Shown: positions 1 to 4,767 of the stretch, piece after piece
Layout of the letters: each line of letters opens with the position of its first letter
Numbering within the stretch: position 1 is the stretch's first letter
Assembly: GCA_900548775.1 (NCBI GenBank)
Contig: URLM01000071.1
Location: 1 to 6,296, forward strand
Reading direction: 5' to 3'
Origin: an uncultured Olsenella sp.
Lineage (GTDB): Bacteria; Actinomycetota; Coriobacteriia; Coriobacteriales; Atopobiaceae
Length of the DNA stretch: 6,296 nt
Position numbers and translations under genes: made by a program
The notes under the pieces: generated by a model
What the model was told of the DNA's origin: nothing
What the model saw: the letters and a program-made list of their open reading frames with translations, nothing else
Databases searched by the model: none

Positions 1-138
1 CAGATCATCGTGCTCGACGACGGGCACGTTGTGGGGCAGGGCACGCACGAGGAGCTCCTGCGCAGCTGCCCCGAGTACCTTGAGATTGCAAAGAGCCAGC
101 TCAGCGCCAAGGAGCTTGGCCTTGAGGAGGGGGAGTAG
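1..138 (+). CDS. ABC exporter half-transporter, C-terminal end only (5' end outside window)
   Basis: The first 45 codons of the window, in frame 1, end at TAG 136-138. They encode the last strand of an ABC nucleotide-binding domain: the stretch IIVLDDGHVVGQGTHEELL matches the segment that follows the H-loop in ABC exporters (compare LVLRDGDVVEKGTHEELL in the next gene). A short acidic tail ending LGLEEGE follows. All catalytic motifs (Walker A, signature, Walker B) lie upstream of the window, so I cannot tell whether its ATP site is intact or degenerate. The next gene begins 2 bp after the stop and is a full half-transporter, so this is most likely the partner subunit of a heterodimeric type IV ABC exporter at the cytoplasmic membrane. 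The family call is firm; the pairing is inferred from adjacency. The substrate is unknown. Confidence 0.9.
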   Translation, partial: QIIVLDDGHVVGQGTHEELLRSCPEYLEIAKSQLSAKELGLEEGE

Positions 139-140
139 GC

Positions 141-2015
141 ATGGCCGAGACAACAAGGCAGCCCCGTCGCGCGCCTCGCCCGCACGGGCCCGGCAGCCGT
201 ATGGCGCCGGGCGAGAAGGCCAAGGACTTCAAGGGCACCGTTGCCAAGCTCCTGCGCTACATGGGGCCGTACCGCGTGGGACTCGTGGCGGCGGTTATTC
301 TCGCCATGGCGTCGGTGGTCTTCTCGGTGGTGGGGCCCAAGATCCTGGGCAACGCAACCACCGAGGTCATACGCGGCGTCCAGGCTGCGACGGCAGGCAC
401 CGGCGGCATCGACTTTGGCCTTATCGGGCAGATCCTGGTGACCCTTCTCGTCATCTACCTTGCAAGCGCTGCGGCAACTGGCATCCAGAGCTGGATCATG
501 ACGGGCGTCACGCAGAAGGTCGTCTACCGCATGCGCGGGGAGATCGCCGACAAGATTTCGAAGGTGCCCCTCTCGTACTTTGACGGCAAGGCGCTCTCGA
601 AGGGCGACGTCCTCTCGCGCATGACCAACGACGTCGACACCCTGAGCCAGTCGCTCAACCAGGGCCTCATCCAGCTGGTGACCTCGATCACGCAGGTGGT
701 GGGCGTGGCCGTCATGATGCTCACCATCTCGGTGCCGCTCGCGGGCGTGACCTTCGTGACGCTGCCGGTCTCGGCGCTCATCCTGGGCGCCCTCATCAAG
801 AGGTCTCAGAAGTACTTCCGCCTGCAGCAGGAGCAGCTCGGCGCCGTGAACGGCTGCGTTGAGGAGGACTTCTCCGGCCAGGTGGTGATCCAGGCCTTCA
901 ACCGCGGCGAGCGTGCCGTGGAGGGCTTCGAGCGCGAGAACGACCTGCTCTACGAGAGCGCGTGGAAGAGCCAGTTCCTCTCCGGACTCATGCAGCCGCT
1001 CATGAACCTCGTTGGCAACATGGGCTACGTGGGCGTCGTGGTGGTCGGCGCGGGGCTTGCCGTGACCGGCGCCATCCAGCCGGGCGACATCCAGTCCTTC
1101 ATCCAGTACGTCAAGAACTTCACGCAGCCCATCACGCAGCTTGCGACCGTGTCCAACGTGCTCCAGCAGATAGCAGCGTGCGCCGAGCGCGTCTTCGAGT
1201 TCCTCGAGGCTCCCGAGGAGGAAGAGACCGCTGTCCTCGACCCCGCCACGGGCAAGCCCGCCGAGGCCATTGGCAACGCCAGCGGCGCCGTGGACTTTGG
1301 CCACGTGTCGTTTGGGTACCTGCCCGGGCAGACGATTATCCACGACTTCACGGCCAACGTGGAGCCCGGCCGCACGGTTGCCATCGTTGGCCCCACCGGC
1401 GCCGGCAAGACCACGCTCATGAAGCTCCTGCTGCGCTTCTACGACGTGAACTCGGGCTCGCTTGCCGTGGACGGCCACGACGTGCGCAACGTTGGGCGAG
1501 AGGACCTGCGCCAGAACTTCTCGATGGTCCTGCAGGACGCGTGGCTCTTCAAGGGCACCATCCGCGAGAACATCCGCTTTGGGCGACTTGACGCCACGGA
1601 CGAGGAGGTGGAGGCTGCCGCGCACTATGCGCACTGCGAGCACTTCATCAAGACCCTCCCCGGCGGCTACGACTTCGAGCTGGACGAGGGCGCGACGAAT
1701 ATCTCCCAGGGCCAGCGCCAGCTCTTGACCATTGCCCGCGCGGTTCTCGCCGACAGGCCCATTCTCATTTTGGACGAGGCCACCTCGAACGTGGACACGC
1801 GCACCGAGTGGCGCATCCAGCGCGCCATGGACAAGCTCATGGCCGGGCGCACGAGCTTCGTGATCGCGCACAGGCTGTCGACCATCAAGAACGCGGACAC
1901 CATCCTGGTGCTGCGCGATGGCGATGTGGTGGAGAAGGGCACGCACGAGGAGCTTCTCGCCGCGGGCGGCTTCTACGCGCAGCTGTACCAGTCGCAGTTC
2001 GAGGAGGTTGCGTAG
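141..2015 (+). CDS. ABC exporter half-transporter (membrane domain fused to ATPase domain), 624 aa
   Basis: This is a complete half-transporter that would use ATP hydrolysis to export an unknown substrate, possibly a drug, lipid or peptide. Residues 1-30 are a polar, basic, Pro-rich cytoplasmic tail. The membrane domain spans about 40-340, with hydrophobic segments near 46-68, 96-118, 175-196, 198-220 and 285-311. The ATPase domain (about 383-624) has every key element: Walker A GPTGAGKT at 417-424 (K423), Q-loop Q465, signature ISQGQ at 521-525, Walker B ILILDE at 541-546 with catalytic E546, D-loop SNVD 549-552 and H-loop H577. The signature departs from LSGGQ in a way common among exporters. 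ATG 141 is chosen because a strong GGAGG-rich ribosome site, inside the end of the upstream gene, precedes it, and the genes are 2 bp apart. Length is normal for the family. It resembles heterodimer subunits of the YheH/LmrD/TM288 kind; a homodimer cannot be excluded. Confidence 0.95.
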   Translation: MAETTRQPRRAPRPHGPGSRMAPGEKAKDFKGTVAKLLRYMGPYRVGLVAAVILAMASVVFSVVGPKILGNATTEVIRGVQAATAGTGGIDFGLIGQILVTLLVIYLASAAATGIQSWIMTGVTQKVVYRMRGEIADKISKVPLSYFDGKALSKGDVLSRMTNDVDTLSQSLNQGLIQLVTSITQVVGVAVMMLTISVPLAGVTFVTLPVSALILGALIKRSQKYFRLQQEQLGAVNGCVEEDFSGQVVIQAFNRGERAVEGFERENDLLYESAWKSQFLSGLMQPLMNLVGNMGYVGVVVVGAGLAVTGAIQPGDIQSFIQYVKNFTQPITQLATVSNVLQQIAACAERVFEFLEAPEEEETAVLDPATGKPAEAIGNASGAVDFGHVSFGYLPGQTIIHDFTANVEPGRTVAIVGPTGAGKTTLMKLLLRFYDVNSGSLAVDGHDVRNVGREDLRQNFSMVLQDAWLFKGTIRENIRFGRLDATDEEVEAAAHYAHCEHFIKTLPGGYDFELDEGATNISQGQRQLLTIARAVLADRPILILDEATSNVDTRTEWRIQRAMDKLMAGRTSFVIAHRLSTIKNADTILVLRDGDVVEKGTHEELLAAGGFYAQLYQSQFEEVA

Positions 2016-2030
2016 GGGAGCAGAGGTTGG

Positions 2031-2171
2031 CTAGACGCCGAGCTCTTCCCGAACGAACGCCCTGAACTCGGGAAGAGCGAAGCGCACCACCCCGCGAGCG
2101 ACCTGCTCAATGACTCCTTCCGCGAGCAGCCTGCTTCGGTACTTCGAGGCGTAACGGCTCTCCACGCCCAT
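2031..2171 (-). pseudogene. Remnant of an AAA-type ATPase: C-terminal winged-helix end only
   Basis: On the minus strand, ATG 2171 to TAG 2031 gives 46 residues, starting MGVESRYASKYRSRLLAEG and ending FREELGV-like (AFVREELGV). The pattern of YASxYRxRL, a GVI turn, RGxVRFxLP and a final FRxFVRE helix is what I know from the extreme C-terminus of archaeal/actinobacterial-type AAA ATPases, where it forms a winged-helix domain. The open frame continues upstream on this strand, but the sequence there turns into low-complexity Arg/Pro/Ser-rich text with no family resemblance. No P-loop is visible anywhere upstream. I therefore read it as the 3' relic of a deleted gene. Alternatively it is a freestanding 46-aa DNA-binding peptide, since a weak AAGG lies about 8 nt before the ATG. 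It converges on the ABC operon, with stops only 15 bp apart. Confidence 0.6.
2042..2078. terminator. Perfect 11-bp inverted repeat 27 nt past the ABC operon stop; possible hairpin terminator
   Basis: GCTCTTCCCGA at 2042-2052 is the exact reverse complement of TCGGGAAGAGC at 2068-2078, with a 15-nt loop. It is well placed to end the ABC transcript, but no T-tract follows on either strand, so it is not a canonical intrinsic terminator. It also lies inside the coding part of the minus-strand ATPase remnant. The hairpin is certain from sequence; the terminator role is a guess from position. Confidence 0.35.
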
Positions 2172-2175
2172 GCCG

Positions 2176-2210
2176 TTCGCCTTCTTTCGCCTTGTTCGCC
2201 TATTTTCGCC
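2176..2210. repeat. Four TTCGCC direct repeats at about one helical turn
   Basis: TTCGCC occurs at 2176-2181, 2186-2191, 2195-2200 and 2205-2210, a spacing of 10, 9 and 10 bp, separated by T-rich linkers. It begins immediately upstream (minus-strand sense) of the ATPase remnant, exactly where family resemblance stops. It may be a protein-binding array, a slippage product at a deletion junction, or chance. No function can be assigned. Confidence 0.5.
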
Positions 2211-2267
2211 TTTGCGAGAACTGGGAGCGAGAGGCGTCAAGAACCACGGCGATTCGACCAGAGACAA

Positions 2268-2301
2268 GGGCCGGGGAGAGGGACGTGGGTCCCTCTCCCC
2301 G
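2268..2301 (+). other. 13-bp perfect hairpin overlapping a four-tract G-quadruplex motif
   Basis: The arm at 2272-2284 (CGGGGAGAGGGAC) pairs perfectly with 2289-2301 across a GTGG loop (2285-2288). The same strand carries G-tracts at 2268-2270, 2273-2276, 2280-2282 and 2287-2289 with linkers of 2, 3 and 4 nt, which satisfies the usual G3-N1-7 quadruplex rule. Hairpin and quadruplex share bases, so they would be mutually exclusive folds. More G-tracts follow at 2303, 2314 and 2324. No T-tract follows, so a simple intrinsic terminator is unlikely. The stretch 2172-2368 otherwise shows no convincing gene. Confidence 0.6.
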
Positions 2302-2338
2302 TGGGAGGAAGGTGGGCGTTGTTGGGGTGCGGCGCTTG

Positions 2339-2355
2339 TGGCAGGTGCCCTGCCA
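2339..2355 (-). terminator. Short GC-rich hairpin just past the small membrane ORF
   Basis: TGGCAGG at 2339-2345 pairs with CCTGCCA at 2349-2355 across a 3-nt loop. In minus-strand sense it begins 14 nt after the stop of the 38-aa ORF, the usual place for a transcript end. There is no T-tract after it, so it may only protect a 3' end or be incidental. Confidence 0.3.
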
Positions 2356-2368
2356 GCGGCGATTCGCG

Positions 2369-2485
2369 CTAGCGGCGGCGATGGCTGAGGGGGCGCCGGT
2401 TGCGCTCGCCACCGTCGCCGATGATGACGATGAGGCTCAGCACGCACACGATGGCGATGAAGGCGATGTGCTCGAGGACGTTCAT
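2369..2485 (-). CDS. Small single-pass membrane protein, 38 aa, unrecognised
   Basis: ATG 2485 to TAG 2369 on the minus strand encodes 38 residues. I do not recognise a family. Residues 1-6 (MNVLEH) are followed by a hydrophobic stretch IAFIAIVCVLSLIVII at 7-22, long enough for one membrane helix. A GDGGE turn and a strongly basic tail (RNRR, then HRRR at the end) follow; by the positive-inside rule the tail should face the cytoplasm. Support for translation: GGAAGGAG lies 5 nt before the ATG, a near-ideal Shine-Dalgarno site, and 36 of 38 sense codons end in G or C, like the flanking genes. An in-frame ATG at 2563 would add 26 polar residues but lacks such a site, so I chose the inner start. 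A hydrophobic helix with a charged tail also describes many type I toxins and small subunits of membrane complexes. Neither role is shown here. Confidence 0.65.
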   Translation of the reverse strand: MNVLEHIAFIAIVCVLSLIVIIGDGGERNRRPLSHRRR

Positions 2486-2569
2486 GGTGGCTCCTTCCGA
2501 CGCGACTCTTGGTCGTTGCTTTTCGTTGACCATATACTCCCGCGAGCAGGGATTTGGTGCCATCGACCA
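2480..2569. promoter_or_regulatory. Upstream region of the 38-aa ORF: AT-rich pocket with TTGGT/ACCA half-sites
   Basis: An AT-rich pocket at 2517-2538 stands out in GC-rich DNA. In minus-strand sense it offers TATATG (2536-2531) as a possible -10 element about 45 nt before the ORF start, with no good -35. On the plus strand TTGGTC (2509-2514) and TATACT (2533-2538), 18 bp apart, also resemble a promoter. Alternating half-sites TGGTC 2510-2514, GACCA 2528-2532, TTGGTG 2554-2559 and CGACCA 2564-2569 form two loose dyads around it and could bind a regulator. The ribosome site of the ORF is at 2491-2498 (minus). All of this is pattern only. Confidence 0.25.
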
Positions 2570-2600
2570 GGCTTACGGCTGCCTTACGGTTTCGTAAGCC
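2570..2600. repeat. Nested inverted repeat with three TTACG elements
   Basis: GGCTTACG at 2570-2577 is the exact reverse complement of CGTAAGCC at 2593-2600. Between them CTTACG (2583-2588) can instead pair with CGTAAG (2593-2598) across a 4-nt loop. Two alternative stems therefore compete for the same right arm. It sits between the upstream region of the 38-aa ORF and the repeat array. It could be an operator or a transcript structure; no factor is identifiable. Confidence 0.45.
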
Positions 2601-2661
2601 AGGGCTTCTCGGCGTAAAGACGGGCTCTTCTCGCACGATCTTCTCGGACGAATGTGTTGCG

Positions 2662-2724
2662 CCGGCCCGCGCACGATACGCACCGGCCCGCGCACGATAC
2701 GCACCGGCCCGCGCACGATACACA
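2662..2724. repeat. Three 21-bp tandem repeats
   Basis: Units at 2662-2682, 2683-2703 and 2704-2724 begin CCGGCCCGCGCACGATAC and end with GCA; the third differs by one base (ACA). Twenty-one bp is two helical turns, so each CGATAC core would face the same side of DNA. Because 21 is divisible by three, the array stays open in several frames and makes artefactual repetitive peptides. Confidence 0.9.
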
Positions 2725-2746
2725 TTCGTTGCCCGAATGTGTATCG
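2716..2746. repeat. Perfect 13-bp inverted repeat, 5-nt loop
   Basis: CGATACACATTCG at 2716-2728 is the exact reverse complement of CGAATGTGTATCG at 2734-2746, with TTGCC between. The left arm is also part of the third tandem unit, so array and palindrome are fused. A weaker version follows at 2760-2781. No T-tract follows, so a standard terminator is unlikely. It would form a strong hairpin in RNA from either strand. Confidence 0.85.
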
Positions 2747-2907
2747 ACCTGCGCGCGTCACACATTCGGGTACGAATCTGTATCGGCCTGACAGCGGCCA
2801 CCGCGCTCCGCCGTCGCACCCGCTCGCCGCCTGGCGGCCCGCGCCCTTCTCGCCCCCCCCGTGTTGCGCCTTGGTAATGTGACGCCGCAGGTCGGCACCC
2901 AGTCTCG

Positions 2908-2913
2908 TAGAAT
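2908..2913 (+). promoter_or_regulatory. Candidate -10 element of the gatCAB promoter
   Basis: TAGAAT at 2908-2913 matches the bacterial -10 consensus at five of six positions and would give a leader of roughly 28 nt before gatC. No convincing -35 hexamer lies 16-18 bp upstream, so the call is weak. No T-box, attenuator or other riboregulator is visible in the short leader. Confidence 0.35.
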
Positions 2914-2937
2914 GGACGGCGTGACACAGCTCCAGAC

Positions 2938-2943
2938 AGGAGG
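2938..2943 (+). promoter_or_regulatory. gatC ribosome binding site
   Basis: AGGAGG at 2938-2943 is a full Shine-Dalgarno match 4 nt before ATG 2948. It decides the gatC start against an in-frame ATG at 2861, which would add 29 residues of non-conserved sequence. Confidence 0.8.
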
Positions 2944-2947
2944 ATCC

Positions 2948-3274
2948 ATGGCACTCAGCAGGGAAGACGTGCAGGGCATCGCGGACTACGCGCGCATAGC
3001 CCTCACGGACGAGGAACTCGATGAGATGACCACCTACATGAACGAGGCGGTCGACCTCCTCGAGCCCATCCGCCAGTACGACCTCGACGGGGTCGACCCC
3101 ACCTTCCACCCCATCGGCGACCTCTCCAACGTGATGGGGGAGGACGTCATCGACGATTCCGTCCGCACCCTGCCCATCGACGTGGCACTATCGAACGCCG
3201 GCTCCACGCGCGACCGCTACTTCCGCGTGCCCTCCATCCTGGGCGCCGACGAGGACGAGGGAGGCATCGCCTAA
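2948..3274 (+). CDS. gatC: Asp/Glu-tRNA amidotransferase subunit C
   Basis: This 108-aa protein is the small structural subunit of GatCAB, a cytoplasmic complex that amidates Glu-tRNA(Gln) and, in many bacteria, Asp-tRNA(Asn). GatC wraps GatA and GatB together and has no catalytic residues of its own. The N-terminal pattern LSREDVQGIADYARIALTDEE matches the usual GatC start (helix with VxxIAxLARIxLTEEE). The middle ILEPIRQYDLDGVDP-like segment (here LLEPIRQYDLDGVDPTFHP) and the C-terminal YFRVPSIL motif are family hallmarks. The protein is slightly longer than the common 95-100 aa because of an acidic tail, DEDEGG. The TAA stop shares its last A with the gatA ATG, so the two are translationally coupled. 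It is the first gene of gatCAB. Confidence 0.97.
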   Translation: MALSREDVQGIADYARIALTDEELDEMTTYMNEAVDLLEPIRQYDLDGVDPTFHPIGDLSNVMGEDVIDDSVRTLPIDVALSNAGSTRDRYFRVPSILGADEDEGGIA

Positions 3275-4767
3275 TGGCCAACATCGACCAGCTCTCCGCC
3301 GCGCGCATCGCCGCCGGCGTGGCCGCAGGGGAGTTCAGCGCAACCGAGGTGGCCAAGGCCTCCCTCGACGCCATCGAAGTGCGTGACGAGAAGGTCCAGG
3401 CATTCCTGCAGGTCTCGTCCGGCCTTGCCCTTGCCGCCGCTGCCGAGACGGACCGCCGCCGCGCCGCGGGCGAGAAGCTCGGCCCCCTGGCCGGCGTGCC
3501 CGTGGCCTTCAAGGACAACATGCACCTGGTGGGCACGCGCACGACCTGCGCCTCCAAGATGCTCGAGAACTACGAGTCAACCTTCACCGCAACGTGCGTG
3601 CAGCGCATGCTCGATGCGGGCGCCACGCCCATGGGCAAGGCCAACATGGACGAGTTCGCGTTTGGCTCGTCCACCGAGTCATCGGCCTTCCACCGCACGA
3701 ACAACCCCTGGGACACCGAGCGCGTGCCCGGCGGCTCCTCGGGCGGCTCGGCCGCGGCCGTCGCCGCCGGCGAGGTCACCATCTCCCTGGGCTCCGACAC
3801 GGGCGGCTCCATCCGCCAGCCGGCAAGCCTCTGCGGCGTGGTGGGCATGAAGCCCACGTACGGCGCCGTGAGCCGCTACGGCGTGGTTGCCTTTGGTTCC
3901 TCGCTCGACCAGGTGGGCCCCTTTGGCCGCAGCGTCGAGGACGTGGCCCTTGCCATGAACGCCCTCACCGCTGCCGGCCGCGACCCGTACGACTCCACGA
4001 GCCAGCCCTGCGCGGTCGACTTTCTCGAGCACCTGGAGGACCCTGTCGAGGGCATGCGCGTTGGCATGGTGCCCGCGCTCATGGAGGCCGCCGGTCTCAC
4101 GGCGGAGGTCCGCACGGCCGTGGAGGGCGCTGCCAAGGCGCTTGAGGACGCCGGTGCCCAGCTCGTCGAGGTCGACCTTCCCAACATCAAGTCTGCAATC
4201 GCTGCGTACTACGTGATCGCGCCGTGCGAGGCCTTCTCGAACCTCGCCCGCTTCGATGGCGTGCGCTACGGCTACCAGGAGGAGGGCTGCCTCACGCTTG
4301 CCGAGCAGACCTCCATGAGCCGCGCGCACGGCTTTGGCGAGGAGGCCAAGCGCCGCCAGATGCTGGGGGCGTACCTGCTCTCGAGCGGGGTCTACGACAA
4401 GTACTACTACCCGGCGCAGCAGGTGCGCACCCTCATCACGCAGGACTACCAGCGTGCATACGAGCAGTGCGACGTCATTCTCATGCCCGCCTCGCCGCGC
4501 ACCGCCTTCAAGTTTGGCGAGATGAGCGATCCCACGCAGATGTACGCCTCGGACATGTTCACCATCTCCAACAACATCGCCGGCAACGGCGGCATCTCGG
4601 TGCCGCTTGGCCTGGGGACAGAGTCCTGCCTGCCCGTCTCGGTGCAGCTGCAGGGGCCGGCCTTCTCCGACCGCAGGCTCCTGCGCTTTGCCCGCGCCGT
4701 CGAGGGGTCCTTCTCGGCGCGTGGCTCCGTTGCGCCCGAGTTTGCCGGGAAGGGGGGTGAGCTCTAG
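3274..4767 (+). CDS. gatA: Asp/Glu-tRNA amidotransferase subunit A (glutaminase)
   Basis: GatA is the amidase subunit: it hydrolyses glutamine and feeds ammonia through a tunnel to GatB. At 497 aa it is about the normal length. The Ser-cisSer-Lys triad of the amidase-signature family is intact: K80 in GVPVAFKDN, S155 in the PGGSSGGSAA block (152-161), and nucleophile S179 in SLGSDTGGSIRQPAS. The following GVVGMKPTYGAVSRYGVVAF block is also typical of GatA rather than of a general amidase. ATG 3274 overlaps the gatC stop by one base and has GGGAGG 9 nt upstream. The TAG stop shares a base with the GTG of gatB. All nine Phe-Gly pairs in this gene and the ABC gene use TTT for Phe, although TTC is otherwise preferred. 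Confidence 0.98.
   Translation: MANIDQLSAARIAAGVAAGEFSATEVAKASLDAIEVRDEKVQAFLQVSSGLALAAAAETDRRRAAGEKLGPLAGVPVAFKDNMHLVGTRTTCASKMLENYESTFTATCVQRMLDAGATPMGKANMDEFAFGSSTESSAFHRTNNPWDTERVPGGSSGGSAAAVAAGEVTISLGSDTGGSIRQPASLCGVVGMKPTYGAVSRYGVVAFGSSLDQVGPFGRSVEDVALAMNALTAAGRDPYDSTSQPCAVDFLEHLEDPVEGMRVGMVPALMEAAGLTAEVRTAVEGAAKALEDAGAQLVEVDLPNIKSAIAAYYVIAPCEAFSNLARFDGVRYGYQEEGCLTLAEQTSMSRAHGFGEEAKRRQMLGAYLLSSGVYDKYYYPAQQVRTLITQDYQRAYEQCDVILMPASPRTAFKFGEMSDPTQMYASDMFTISNNIAGNGGISVPLGLGTESCLPVSVQLQGPAFSDRRLLRFARAVEGSFSARGSVAPEFAGKGGEL

Larger units (their letters stand above)
2649..2786. repeat. Composite repeat element: alternating 9-bp half-sites bracketing a 21-bp tandem array
   Basis: A 9-bp half-site appears five times in alternating orientation: CGAATGTGT at 2649-2657, ACACATTCG at 2720-2728, CGAATGTGT at 2734-2742, ACACATTCG at 2760-2768, and a one-mismatch copy CGAATCTGT at 2773-2781. 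The first pair brackets three 21-bp tandem units (see next entry); the later ones make palindromes. CGATAC or its complement GTATCG also occurs five times, at 2674, 2695, 2716, 2741 and 2780. Every frame through this region is low-complexity, and none has coding character, so I read it as a DNA or RNA structural element: an operator array, an extragenic repeat family, or a replication/partition-type iteron set. It lies between the minus-strand ORF and the gatCAB operon. Confidence 0.75.

Noticed and set aside
2376..2563. Longer version of the small membrane ORF starting at ATG 2563
   Set aside because: The added residues are polar and the upstream ATG lacks the strong ribosome site seen before ATG 2485.
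2192..2617. A 141-codon plus-strand frame across the island
   Set aside because: It is antisense to the better-supported 38-aa ORF, has no family resemblance, and its composition reflects GC-rich DNA without stops.
2662..2724. Repetitive peptide (ARARYAP or YRARAGA type) encoded by the tandem units
   Set aside because: The unit length is divisible by three, so frames stay open automatically on both strands; no start signal or coding bias supports a protein.
2649..2786. CRISPR array
   Set aside because: Units are directly adjacent with no spacers, too short, and no cas gene is in the window.
2861..2947. 29-residue N-terminal extension of GatC from ATG 2861
   Set aside because: GatC proteins begin near the LSREDV segment, and AGGAGG lies just before ATG 2948.
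2031..2954. A 307-codon minus-strand open frame covering most of the intergenic island
   Set aside because: Only its last 46 codons resemble a protein family. The rest is low-complexity Arg/Pro/Ser/Ala text running through the tandem repeats and across the gatC start, with no ribosome site at its first ATG.
2573..3109. A 178-codon minus-strand frame opposite gatC
   Set aside because: It is a shadow of gatC in high-GC sequence; gatC is clearly the real gene.
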